This document shows, in pieces, positions 1 to 7,778 of a DNA stretch of 64,000 nt (the stretch's first letter is position 1; the number at the start of each line of letters is the position of its first letter). The translations under genes were made by a program, and so were the position numbers. The stretch covers positions 1 through 64,000 of the forward strand of contig JAUNBP010000003.1 of NCBI GenBank assembly GCA_030526995.1, in the 5' to 3' direction. The notes under the pieces are model-generated. The model saw only the letters and a list, made by a program, of their open reading frames with translations, did no database searches and was not told the origin of the DNA. The stretch comes from Clostridia bacterium. GTDB taxonomy: Bacteria > Bacillota > Clostridia > Christensenellales > CAG-138.

Positions 1-35
1 CATTGTGCATTTCTTGCACGCCGTTTTCTTCGCAA

Positions 36-79
36 AAATCCCCCAAACCCCGCATATTTCCTCGGGTTTTGGGGGATTT
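36..79. terminator. Rho-independent terminator-like hairpin
   Basis: Arms at 36-50 and 64-79 (AAATCCCCCAAACCC against GGGTTTTGGGGGATTT, one bulged base) are followed by GACTTTTTG on the plus strand. It would end a plus-strand gene lying before the window. The rest of 1-227 shows no gene and no convincing promoter. Confidence 0.7.
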
Positions 80-227
80 GACTTTTTGTAACTGTCAAAG
101 ATAGGAAACTCAAGCCGTGAGTGCAATTCTATTTTTTCTGTCTGTTTGATGATTTTTCGGTCTTTGATTGTCATAACAAGCATTCGTCATTTTCCTTATG
201 CTACTCTCGCTTCGGAGGTAATTATAT

Positions 228-1265
228 ATGAAAAAGTCACGCCTGCTACGCCGAATATGGCTCCTTGCCCTCTTTTTGGGTTGCGTTTATGCAGCCCTGT
301 CCTATGAGCCTGCCATCCCGTCCTCTGCAAGCCCGAGCCCGCTTGCCGCATTCTCTCAAAATGGAATTAATGCCGAGAAAATCTACATTCCTGCGCCACA
401 GGTTACCGCCACCCCTACGGCGCTCACCCTTGCTCCTACGCCTACGCCCACCCCGCAGCCTACCCCGTTTTGCATCTGCCATATCAGCGATACCCAATAC
501 TATGCCTACAAGATTCCCGAAATCTTCCGCACGATGACAAGATATCTTGTGGACAGCAAGGAGGAGTTTAATATCTTGTTTGCCGTGCATACCGGTGATG
601 TCATCGACAACCGCCACTATGAGCGGCACTGGACAAACGCAAAGTCGGCAATCGATATCTTGGAGGGGGAGCTTCCGCTCTACTGCATTGCGGGCAATCA
701 CGACGTGGGGGCGGACACTGCCGACTATACCGCTTTTAACTCCTACGGCTTTAACTTTGCAAAGGATGCTTCCAAACAGTACGAGGGCGGTGAGTGTTGG
801 TATGAAACCTTTAATGCGGGTGGGACGGACTTTCTCCTGCTCGGCATAGGCTGGCAGGTGAACACCGATTACCTCCCTTGGTGCGCATCCGTGCTTGCAG
901 CCCACCCCAACCATGTTGCAATCATCCTCGTTCACAGCTTTTTAAGCGATGACGGAAGCCTTACCACAAACGGAAAACGCATTGAAAGCGCCCTGATTGA
1001 GCCCTATCCCAACGTTCGTCTCGTATTGTGCGGGCATAACGACGGTTCGGTGAGGATTCAGCTCGAATATAAGGGGCGCACCGTCAACGCCCTGATGTAC
1101 AACTTTCAGGACGACACCGAAAACGGTCTCGGTTATCTCAGGCTTCTGATGTTCAACCCCGTTACGAGGAAGATTGCCGTGACGACCTATTCACCCTACC
1201 TCGACGACTACAACTATTGCTCGGACGGAACGCTCGACACCTTTACGCTTGTTGACGCATTTTGA
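228..1265 (+). CDS. Exported calcineurin-like metallophosphoesterase (paralogue 1)
   Basis: 345 aa. A basic N-terminus and one hydrophobic segment (about residues 10-25) suggest export or membrane anchoring. A Thr/Pro linker (about 60-82) leads into a calcineurin-like phosphoesterase domain (about 83-345). Metal-site motifs are HISDTQ (where the family usually has DxH), HTGDVID, AGNHDVG, LVHS and CGHNDG. The start is fixed by a strong GGAGGT ribosome site at 215-220. The next gene is a close paralogue in the same orientation, so this is a tandem duplication. The substrate cannot be told from sequence. Membership of the metallophosphoesterase fold is firm, while exact localisation is inferred. 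Confidence 0.88.
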   Translation: MKKSRLLRRIWLLALFLGCVYAALSYEPAIPSSASPSPLAAFSQNGINAEKIYIPAPQVTATPTALTLAPTPTPTPQPTPFCICHISDTQYYAYKIPEIFRTMTRYLVDSKEEFNILFAVHTGDVIDNRHYERHWTNAKSAIDILEGELPLYCIAGNHDVGADTADYTAFNSYGFNFAKDASKQYEGGECWYETFNAGGTDFLLLGIGWQVNTDYLPWCASVLAAHPNHVAIILVHSFLSDDGSLTTNGKRIESALIEPYPNVRLVLCGHNDGSVRIQLEYKGRTVNALMYNFQDDTENGLGYLRLLMFNPVTRKIAVTTYSPYLDDYNYCSDGTLDTFTLVDAF

Positions 1266-1295
1266 ATTGACAAGGCTCCCCCGTTATGGTATTAT
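1266..1295 (+). promoter_or_regulatory. Sigma-A type promoter before the second phosphoesterase
   Basis: TTGACA at 1266-1271, 18-base spacer, TATTAT at 1290-1295. Predicted transcription start is near 1302. It begins directly after the stop codon of the first phosphoesterase and overlaps the left arm of a hairpin (1275-1284). Confidence 0.65.
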
Positions 1296-1321
1296 TGCTG
1301 CATGATTACGGGGGAGCTTTT
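1275..1321 (+). terminator. Hairpin that is terminator-like and covers a ribosome site
   Basis: Arms GCTCCCCCGT (1275-1284) and ACGGGGGAGC (1308-1317) pair perfectly over 10 bases and are followed by TTTT. The right arm contains the GGGGGAG ribosome binding site of the next gene, whose ATG is at 1323. Readthrough RNA from the first gene would form the hairpin; RNA from the promoter at 1266-1295 would lack the left arm. Confidence 0.65.
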
Positions 1322-1322
1322 G

Positions 1323-2375
1323 ATGAAAAAACTTCGTTCATTACTCTATTGTTCTATAACACTCGCTATGGGTGCTCTTTTTATATCTACGGGCTGCAGG
1401 ACGCAGCAGGTTGCTTCCGAGACTTCGCCAAGCGCAGTTGCTTTGACCCCTGCCCCAACCCCTGTGCAGGAGGATATCATGTTGGAGGCAGCCACGGCTC
1501 AGCCCACTATGACCCCTGTGCCGACGCCTACTCCGACCCCCGTGCCCACACCCGTGCCCACGCCTACACCCACGCCGTTCGTTATCTGCCATATCAGCGA
1601 TACTCAATACTATTCCTACACTAAGACCGCTGCCTTTACTGCGATAACGCAATACCTTGTGGACTCTGCGGAGGAGATGAACATCATCCTTACGGTTCAT
1701 ACCGGAGATATAGTCGACAACCTCGAGTATGAGCGCCACTGGCTGAACTCCACGTCCGCAATAGAAATTTTAGACGGTGAGCTGCCCTTCTACTGCGTTG
1801 CGGGGAATCACGACGTCGGCACCTCTGCCGTCAATTACTCCTACTACACCTTCTATGACTTTAACGACATGAAGGATTCCGATAAAAAGTATGAGGACGG
1901 CGTATGCTGGTACGAAACCTTTAATGCAGGCGGAACGGACTTTCTTTTGCTCGGAATAGGCTGGCAGGTGAACAACGACTTTCTCCCTTGGTGCCAAGCC
2001 GTCCTCGAAGCTCACCCCGACCATGTGGCAATAATTCTCGTTCACAGCTTCATTCACAATGCCGACACCCTGAGTTCGTTTGGAGAAATATTGGAGGAGA
2101 ATCTTGTGCAACCCTATGCCAATGTTCGCCTCATCCTCTGCGGGCACAATGACGGCTCCGTAAATATGCAGCTTGAGTATGAGGATCACACGGTCAACGC
2201 CCTGATGTACAATTTTCAGGACGATAAGGAGGAGGGGCTTGGCTATATGAGGCTTTTGACCTTCGATCCTCTTGCAAGAACGATATCCGTCACCACCTAT
2301 TCGCCCTATCTCGATAAGGAGGATTACTATGCGGATGAGAGCAGGAACGCCTTTATCCTTTTGGATGCGTTTTAA
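1323..2375 (+). CDS. Lipoprotein metallophosphoesterase (paralogue 2)
   Basis: 350 aa from the ATG at 1323; an upstream in-frame ATG at 1302 lies at the predicted transcription start and before the GGGGGAG ribosome site, so it is rejected. The signal sequence ends in a lipobox-like STGC, predicting a lipid-anchored Cys near residue 24. A long Pro/Thr linker rich in PTPTPTPVPTPV follows. The catalytic domain shares HISDTQYY, HTGDIVDN, AGNHDVG, LVHSF and GHNDGS with its neighbour at 228-1265. Probably acts outside the membrane on a phosphoester. A repeat element starts at its stop codon. Confidence 0.88.
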   Translation: MKKLRSLLYCSITLAMGALFISTGCRTQQVASETSPSAVALTPAPTPVQEDIMLEAATAQPTMTPVPTPTPTPVPTPVPTPTPTPFVICHISDTQYYSYTKTAAFTAITQYLVDSAEEMNIILTVHTGDIVDNLEYERHWLNSTSAIEILDGELPFYCVAGNHDVGTSAVNYSYYTFYDFNDMKDSDKKYEDGVCWYETFNAGGTDFLLLGIGWQVNNDFLPWCQAVLEAHPDHVAIILVHSFIHNADTLSSFGEILEENLVQPYANVRLILCGHNDGSVNMQLEYEDHTVNALMYNFQDDKEEGLGYMRLLTFDPLARTISVTTYSPYLDKEDYYADESRNAFILLDAF

Positions 2376-2687
2376 GGTTCGTCAAAAAACTGTGTTTTTT
2401 GCCGGAGGCTAACCGCAGCTTGCCTGCACACTGTGATCGGCGGGCGGATGATATCCGCCCCTACACACGGTCGGCGGGCGGATAATATCCGCCCCTACGC
2501 AAGGAAACAGCCCTAAAGGGCAATCCGTTCCGACGTACACGCCGTCGGAGCCGAATTATAGCCTCCCTTGTGTAAAGGGAGGTGGCACGGCGCAAGCCGT
2601 GACGGAGGGATTGCAAGGTGGCACGGCAAAGCCGTGACCGGGGTTGCGACCCCTTGAGAACCCCGAAAGGCTTTTTTTGACAGTCTG
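2376..2687 (+). repeat. Interspersed repeat, copy A (about 312 bp)
   Basis: Begins GGTTCGTCAAAAAAC directly after the stop codon of the upstream gene and ends CTTTTTTTGACAGTCTG. The ends are imperfect inverted repeats of each other. Inside are two near-identical palindromic cores of the form GGCGGATGATATCCGCC, then CTAAAGGGCAATCCGTTCC, an AAGGGAGG-type hairpin and two GGTGGCACGGC units. Copy B at 34747-35064 is the same element in the opposite orientation. This fills the 386-base gap before the GntR gene, apart from that gene's promoter. Confidence 0.8.
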
Positions 2688-2699
2688 GCGTTTTGTCTA

Positions 2700-2728
2700 T
2701 TGACTAAAACGTGTTGATATATTATGAT
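2700..2728 (+). promoter_or_regulatory. Promoter of the GntR gene
   Basis: TTGACT at 2700-2705, 17-base spacer, TATGAT at 2723-2728; predicted start near 2735, upstream of the chosen ATG at 2762. It lies just outside the end of repeat copy A. Confidence 0.6.
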
Positions 2729-2761
2729 TATTGTAGAAAAACGGAACGAGGTATTAGGTTT

Positions 2762-3427
2762 ATGGATTATTCGGAACTTGCCAATGCTGCGGGGCCTCGC
2801 ATTGGCGCAACGCAAGAATGGGTGTTTCATATTCTGCGTGAGGGCATAGTATCGGGGAAGCTGCCAAGCGGTGCGCAGCTCAAGCAGGATGAGATTTCTA
2901 CCGCACTTAACGTAAGTCACATCCCTGTTCGCGAGGCTCTGAGACAGCTCGAAGCCCAAGGACTGGTGAGGATTCACCCCAATAGAGGGGCATCGGTGAC
3001 CAAACTGTCCCGTGCAACCTTGGAGGATATGATGGATGTGCGTGCTTCCATCGCTTGCAGCGTTCTCACCTCCGCCATTCCCAAGATGACCGAGGAGGAT
3101 TTTTCCGCCCTTGAAGCCATCATAGCGGAGCAACGTAACGCCGCCGATCTGTTCACCTCCGAAAAGCTCAACTATGAGTTTCACGACCTCCTGTTAAAGC
3201 GGGCGGAAAACTCCATTGCTACCCTGCTTATGGAGCTCATCCACGCCAACATCGACCGCTATCTGCGCAAGTCCTTCTACGGCGAGGATAATTCCAGAGA
3301 GTTTTCTATACTTGAGCACGAGCGTATCGTTGAGGCCTGCCGCAACCGTGACCCGCAGACGGCGGAAAAGCTGCTTCGAGACCATATTCTCGGTGCGAAG
3401 GCAAAGATTCCCGCCGACTTGGAATAG
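2762..3427 (+). CDS. GntR-family transcriptional regulator, FadR/FCD subfamily
   Basis: 221 aa from ATG 2762; a longer frame from 2711 would start inside the promoter and is rejected. An N-terminal winged helix-turn-helix (about 15-75) contains the typical stretch HIPVREALRQLEAQGLV. It is followed by an all-helical FCD effector domain (about 85-215) with a metal-site style FHDLLL and a later HERIVEA. Such proteins bind DNA as dimers and respond to small carboxylates; the ligand here is unknown. It is convergent with the germination operon, three bases from that operon's last gene. Confidence 0.9.
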   Translation: MDYSELANAAGPRIGATQEWVFHILREGIVSGKLPSGAQLKQDEISTALNVSHIPVREALRQLEAQGLVRIHPNRGASVTKLSRATLEDMMDVRASIACSVLTSAIPKMTEEDFSALEAIIAEQRNAADLFTSEKLNYEFHDLLLKRAENSIATLLMELIHANIDRYLRKSFYGEDNSREFSILEHERIVEACRNRDPQTAEKLLRDHILGAKAKIPADLE

Positions 3428-3430
3428 AGG

Positions 3431-3595
3431 TCAGAACATACCGAAAACGCAAAGCAATGCGAGCATTGCAATCAGGGCTGCCGTAACGGCGGCGGTTGCA
3501 AATGCTGCCTTGCTTTTTTTATGCCGCACACAGAACCCAAAATAGCTTGCTCCGTATGCCGCCGCTGCCAAATTTAACAATACATACAAGGTCAT
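3431..3595 (-). CDS. 54-aa two-helix membrane protein, candidate germinant receptor D subunit
   Basis: The frame begins MTLYVLLNLAAAAYGASYFG, has a short basic loop (CVRHKKSKA) and ends in a second hydrophobic stretch (AVTAALIAMLALLCVFGMF). Two membrane helices are predicted. It follows the gerC stop codon by three bases, with a GGAG ribosome site inside the gerC end, so it is the fourth cistron of the germination operon. Some Bacillus ger operons carry small two-helix D subunits that modulate receptor function (for example GerKD). Assignment to that class rests on position, size and topology, not on sequence match. Confidence 0.6.
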   Translation of the reverse strand: MTLYVLLNLAAAAYGASYFGFCVRHKKSKAAFATAAVTAALIAMLALLCVFGMF

Positions 3596-3598
3596 AGT

Positions 3599-4771
3599 TT
3601 ACTCCAATGCAATATCATCGGGGCTTTCGCCTATCCTTATTGCAATCGTAAAGCTCGCTTGCAGCTGCGAAAACCTGCCCTTCCAATCGTAGGCTTCCCA
3701 GTCCCCTGCGCTGTCAAACTCCTTGATTGCAGCCTTTCCGACGCCGAACACGTCTGCGCCCGCATCCCTTGTGGCCTTGAACACGTTTATAAGCCTCTCC
3801 CTCAGGTATTCCTGTACGAGGGCTTCAAGCTCCCCCGCCTTTGCGTTTTCCATTATCTCGGGCATCTCTATGTCGGCATTGAGCTCTATGTGAAAGCTGA
3901 CCCTGTCTTTCTCAAGGCTCAGCCTCGGGGTGGCATCCTTATAGAGCATAACGCTGAGCTCCTTCCCGTTGCCATAGGACAGCCTTATTCTACCCTTTGA
4001 AAATGCGCCCGTAGCTATCTGCACGAGCATAGTGTTCTGCCCGTCCAAAATGCCCACCATTCTATCGTCTGCAAACACGGCGCTGCCCATAATAGTTGTT
4101 TTCAGCTCGCCCTCTATCAAAAGGCTGCCGCCGAAGTACGGATACTCATCGCCGCCCGCCATATCGACAGCCCTTATCTCGCTCTCATTCACCGCACAAA
4201 AGCCCACGAGCGCATCGTGCGTCTTGCTCTCAAACGCCTCCTTAAGCTCGCTCCACTTGATGTCCACAACCATCCCCGAGGAAAGCACGGCGTTTTCCAC
4301 CTTAATCTTCAGCTTGCCCGTGCTTGGGTCGGATGCCGAGACTGCACCTTCGAGCATGGCCTTGACGTCGCTTTCGACTATCATGACCCTCGTGTTTGCC
4401 CTTATCTTGAGCTTGCCCAAGGCAATGTTCATAAGCTCCTCAATCTCGCCCTCATGTGCCAAGTCCCGAGAAAAGGTCAGGAGCGAAACCCTCGAAAAAT
4501 TGAACTCGTTCGCCATGCCTGCTGACAGCGTTTCTATCGCCTCAAAAAGGCTTCTGCCCTCGGCGGTAACCGCTGCAACCTCCCCCGTGCTCTCGCTCTC
4601 GCCCGAACCTGCCGCAGGGGAGTTTATCAAAAGCGTGACAAGGTAAGGAAGCCGCTCACCCCGCTCCACGCCTATGTCTATCACGTAGCAATACTGATCT
4701 ATGGGCAGGGACTTTAGGCAGCCGCTCAGCAAAAGTAAAAACATGAAAAAAATGAATATCAGTCTTTTCAT
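3599..4771 (-). CDS. gerC: Spore germination receptor C subunit, Ger(x)C family lipoprotein
   Basis: 390 aa. The signal peptide ends in LLSGC, a clear lipobox giving a lipidated Cys at about residue 18. The body matches Ger(x)C proteins in length and features: DIGVERGERLPYLVTLLI near the start and YLRERLINVFKATRDAGADVFG in the C-terminal domain. In spores this subunit sits on the outer face of the inner membrane with the A and B subunits and is needed for nutrient-triggered germination. Its start overlaps the gerB stop by four bases, showing translational coupling. Confidence 0.93.
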   Translation of the reverse strand: MKRLIFIFFMFLLLLSGCLKSLPIDQYCYVIDIGVERGERLPYLVTLLINSPAAGSGESESTGEVAAVTAEGRSLFEAIETLSAGMANEFNFSRVSLLTFSRDLAHEGEIEELMNIALGKLKIRANTRVMIVESDVKAMLEGAVSASDPSTGKLKIKVENAVLSSGMVVDIKWSELKEAFESKTHDALVGFCAVNESEIRAVDMAGGDEYPYFGGSLLIEGELKTTIMGSAVFADDRMVGILDGQNTMLVQIATGAFSKGRIRLSYGNGKELSVMLYKDATPRLSLEKDRVSFHIELNADIEMPEIMENAKAGELEALVQEYLRERLINVFKATRDAGADVFGVGKAAIKEFDSAGDWEAYDWKGRFSQLQASFTIAIRIGESPDDIALE

Positions 4772-5862
4772 ACACTCTTCCTCCTTTTAGCCCCGCCTAT
4801 GATACAGAGCAGCACGACCGGCACGAGCATAACCATCCATGCGTCGGAGTAGAGCCGTGCCATTATGCACTCTACTATGCCCACGTTGAGCCTGAGCATT
4901 AAAAGAAAGGTCAACGCAAGTCCGCTCATGCAAAGGGCAACGGGTCTGATATCCCCTACGCCCGTCTTTTTGCAGTACAAAAGCGATGCCGAGTAGACAA
5001 AATATGCTGCGCTTAAGATGCCCGCCATCACCCAGATAAACAGGATTGCCTTGTCCACCCGAAAGGATGATTCGGAAAATCTCGCCTCCGAAATCAACCG
5101 ATATATCGGAGAACTCATGCTCGAAAGGTCGGTGTATCCATATCTGAGTCCCTCCGCCAAGAAGCAAAGAACCGACAGCACGCCTCCCGACGCAAGGGCG
5201 ATAAGCCCCGCCTTTTTGGAAAACCGCAGCCCCTGCGTCCCGCGGCTCACGCTCAAAAGCGCAAGCAGGGGCATTAGATACCGAAACAGGGAGAGCGCAA
5301 CCTGCCTTAAAAGCTCCCTTGCATCCGAACCCGCCAGCGGATACAGCCTGTACGCTTCAAATTCACTTGCGGAGATTGCAAACACTGCGATGAAAGAAAG
5401 CGGGATGAGCCAAATTATTAGCCTTGAGGTTCTTGCAAGTATTTCCATCCCGAGCATGGATAGGACGCTTGAGCCTACAAGGAAGTAAATCGCTATGCTC
5501 TCATCGCTCGCTTCGGTAAAGATGAACCGTGTCAGGGTCTGCAAAAACCCGTTTAACGGAAGTATGGCTGCAAGCAGCATTAACAGCACGAGGGCATAGA
5601 TGGCAAGGCTTCCTATCACCTTTCCGAGTACCGCATGGCAAAGCTCGAACAGGGAGTTGCAGCGGTTTTTCTCCATCGCTCTGATGAGGCACAAAAACAG
5701 GACTGAGCATATCGCAAGTGCGATTATCGACGAGAGCCACATGGAGTTTCCCCTTGCGTACACGTCGGCATTGTTGATTGAAAATATCCCGACGACGATG
5801 ACGGCTATCGCCGCTGCCGACGCCGACTCCTGCATTCCAAAGCTGCCTTCCCTAAGGTTCAT
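4768..5862 (-). CDS. gerB: Spore germination receptor B subunit (GerAB/endospore germination permease)
   Basis: 364 aa, about ten predicted membrane helices, no signal peptide. It belongs to the APC-superfamily spore germination permeases: an N-terminal helix with a Gly-rich turn, then repeated hydrophobic segments (for example LVLLMLLAAILPLNGFLQ and LSLFRYLMPLLALLSVSRG). The B subunit is the likely germinant-binding component. It overlaps gerA upstream and gerC downstream by four bases each. Confidence 0.92.
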   Translation of the reverse strand: MNLREGSFGMQESASAAAIAVIVVGIFSINNADVYARGNSMWLSSIIALAICSVLFLCLIRAMEKNRCNSLFELCHAVLGKVIGSLAIYALVLLMLLAAILPLNGFLQTLTRFIFTEASDESIAIYFLVGSSVLSMLGMEILARTSRLIIWLIPLSFIAVFAISASEFEAYRLYPLAGSDARELLRQVALSLFRYLMPLLALLSVSRGTQGLRFSKKAGLIALASGGVLSVLCFLAEGLRYGYTDLSSMSSPIYRLISEARFSESSFRVDKAILFIWVMAGILSAAYFVYSASLLYCKKTGVGDIRPVALCMSGLALTFLLMLRLNVGIVECIMARLYSDAWMVMLVPVVLLCIIGGAKRRKSV

Positions 5863-7454
5863 GGGCGTACCTCCTCAGTGTTCATATAATCCTCCGCCCG
5901 CTTGTGCATCCCAATATCGCCCCGAATTATCCTGTACTTCCTGTAGGTTCGGGGGGCGAACGGGGTGAAAAACGGGACGCCGAACGATTTTTGTGCGCTC
6001 AACAGTCCTATTGTGACCAAGATTGTGCAGCTAACCCCCAACAGCCCGCCTATCCATGCGGCAAGGCAGAGCAGGATGCGATAATAGGCGAGCGCAAGCT
6101 GGGTGCTGTAATCGGGGACGGCAAAGTTGCCGAGGCCCGTCAGCGCAACGATAATCAGCACTATGGTCGAAACGATGTTTGCGGCAACCGCAGCCTGTCC
6201 CAAGATTAGGCCGCCGATGATGCCCACCGCCTGTCCCATTGCCCCGGGCACCCTGATTCCCGCCTCTCTGACGAGCTGAAAAATTAGGAGAAGGAATATC
6301 ATTTCAAGCGGCAACGGCAAAAAGACCATGGTCCGAGAGGAAATAATCGTTGTGAGAACCTCGCTGCTGAGCATCCCTTGATGGTGGCAGGTGAGGGCGA
6401 GAAAGTAGGCGGGCATTAGGGTTGTGATGATTATTCCGAATATCCTGACCAGTCTTACGATAATCCCCACCGGCCTTCTGAGGTAGGCGTCCTCGGCCGA
6501 GGTTAAAAGCGTTTCTACGGTGACCGGAAGCACTGTGACCTGTGGGCTGCCCTCGACTATCAAGACGACCTTGCCCTGCATGACGGCTGCCGCTGCCCTG
6601 TCGGGTCGCTCGGTTGAAAGGGTCTGCGGAATCGGGGAATTGGGGTGCTGCTCGATGAGCTGGTTTATCGTGCCGTTGGCCATTATCATCTCGGTGTCGA
6701 TGTTGGCAAGGCGCTTTTTTATCTCGTTCAAAAGCCCCTTGTTGACCTTGCTCTCCCTGTACGCTATCGCAAGACGAATGTTGTTTTCCCCGCCTGCGCT
6801 GCGAAGCTCGCAGACGAAATCGGGCGTTTTTACTATCCTGCGAACAAGGGTTATATTCGTTCGGATGTTCTCGCAAAACGCTTCGTGGGGGCCCAAGATT
6901 GTGGCTTCGTTCTCGGCATCGGGCACCGACCTTGAGGCAAAGCCCCTCGTGTCCATGATGATTGTCTGCGTTTGGCCGTCGAGGAATACTACGGTTCGCC
7001 CCTCGCTTATCGCCTGCTCGACTATGCTCCAGTCGGAGGAAAGTTCGGTCTCCTGCATACAGAAAACCTTTTGCTCGGCAAAGACGGGCAGGGGCATATC
7101 GCCCTCGATGCCCTCCTGCCTGAGTGCGGGTCTTATGATGAAGTCGGAAACCTGATTCTCGTCCGCCATACCGTTCATAAAGGCGGCGCAGGCCCGAACC
7201 TTTCCGGCGAAGATGAACCTGCGGAGTATCAAATCGGTGTTGATATCTCCCCGATATTCCTTTTTCAGCAGCTCCAGATTCTTGTTAAGCGACTCGTTTA
7301 CGGTGCGCTCCTGCGGTTTGTCGGGCTGCGACTTTTCCTGCCAGCTGCTCGAAAACGAGGGCGTTCCCTCCTCGGTTTCCAAGAGTTCGTAGGCATTGTA
7401 GGGCTTGTCAAATTCAAACAGGCCGAAAAAGCTCTTTTTCCATCCACTTTTCAT
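5859..7454 (-). CDS. gerA: Spore germination receptor A subunit (GerA family)
   Basis: 531 aa. A soluble N-terminal domain (about 1-310) includes TVVFLDGQTQTIIMDTRGF and a GPHEAFCENIRTNITLVRR stretch diagnostic of GerA proteins. About four to five membrane helices follow, with RPVGIIVRLVRIFGIIITTL and FLPLPLEMIFLLLIFQLVREAG. A Gln-rich segment near 40-50 is short compared with some homologues. It heads an operon gerA-gerB-gerC-small gene. Ribosome site before ATG 7454 is weak. A clear sporulation sigma promoter was not found in the 96 bases upstream. Confidence 0.94.
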   Translation of the reverse strand: MKSGWKKSFFGLFEFDKPYNAYELLETEEGTPSFSSSWQEKSQPDKPQERTVNESLNKNLELLKKEYRGDINTDLILRRFIFAGKVRACAAFMNGMADENQVSDFIIRPALRQEGIEGDMPLPVFAEQKVFCMQETELSSDWSIVEQAISEGRTVVFLDGQTQTIIMDTRGFASRSVPDAENEATILGPHEAFCENIRTNITLVRRIVKTPDFVCELRSAGGENNIRLAIAYRESKVNKGLLNEIKKRLANIDTEMIMANGTINQLIEQHPNSPIPQTLSTERPDRAAAAVMQGKVVLIVEGSPQVTVLPVTVETLLTSAEDAYLRRPVGIIVRLVRIFGIIITTLMPAYFLALTCHHQGMLSSEVLTTIISSRTMVFLPLPLEMIFLLLIFQLVREAGIRVPGAMGQAVGIIGGLILGQAAVAANIVSTIVLIIVALTGLGNFAVPDYSTQLALAYYRILLCLAAWIGGLLGVSCTILVTIGLLSAQKSFGVPFFTPFAPRTYRKYRIIRGDIGMHKRAEDYMNTEEVRP

Positions 7455-7490
7455 GTTGCTTAGTGTGTCCGAAACTTTCCAAATTCATGT

Positions 7491-7524
7491 GAAAAACAGG
7501 ACCCACCGTTTTTTCGGTGAGTCC
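7491..7524 (-). terminator. Terminator of the giant surface protein gene
   Basis: On the minus strand GGACTCACCG (7515-7524 side) pairs with CGGTGGGTCC (7499-7508 side), with a short A-rich loop and then TGTTTTTC. It lies 27 bases after the stop codon at 7551 and separates that gene from gerA. Confidence 0.8.
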
Positions 7525-7550
7525 CGTCTTGAATTTGATGTTTTGTTGGT

Positions 7551-7778
7551 CTACGGCGCTTCTATCGGGAAGCTCGTGATAATCTTTACCACAAAGCGCA
7601 GAATCGCCGCCGCATCCGCCGCATCGGGCTTGCCGTCGAAATCGGCTACAACATCGCCCTGAACCATGCCGAGCTGCGACAGCTCGGAGTTTGGCAGCTT
7701 CACCACATACCGCAATATCGCCGCCGCATCCGCCGCATCGATGTCTCCGTCGCATTCGGCATCGCCGTAGAGGTAGGT
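7551..7778 (-). other. Dockerin-like duplicated calcium motif in the GLUG protein
   Basis: The last 75 residues hold two 22-residue repeats with Asp/Gly loops followed by the helix AADAAAILRYVV or AADAAAILRFVV. This is the type I dockerin layout (two F-hand calcium loops with a linking segment). Calcium ligands in the second loop are less regular (DFDGKPDAAD). Confidence 0.75.

Noticed and set aside
246..935. Long minus-strand frame opposite the first phosphoesterase
   Set aside because: Antisense shadow of a well-supported gene; no family likeness and no ribosome site.
7455..7500. Sigma-G-like promoter before gerA (ACATG, 18 bases, CACACTA on the minus strand)
   Set aside because: It would place the transcription start on the gerA start codon and matches the -10 consensus poorly.
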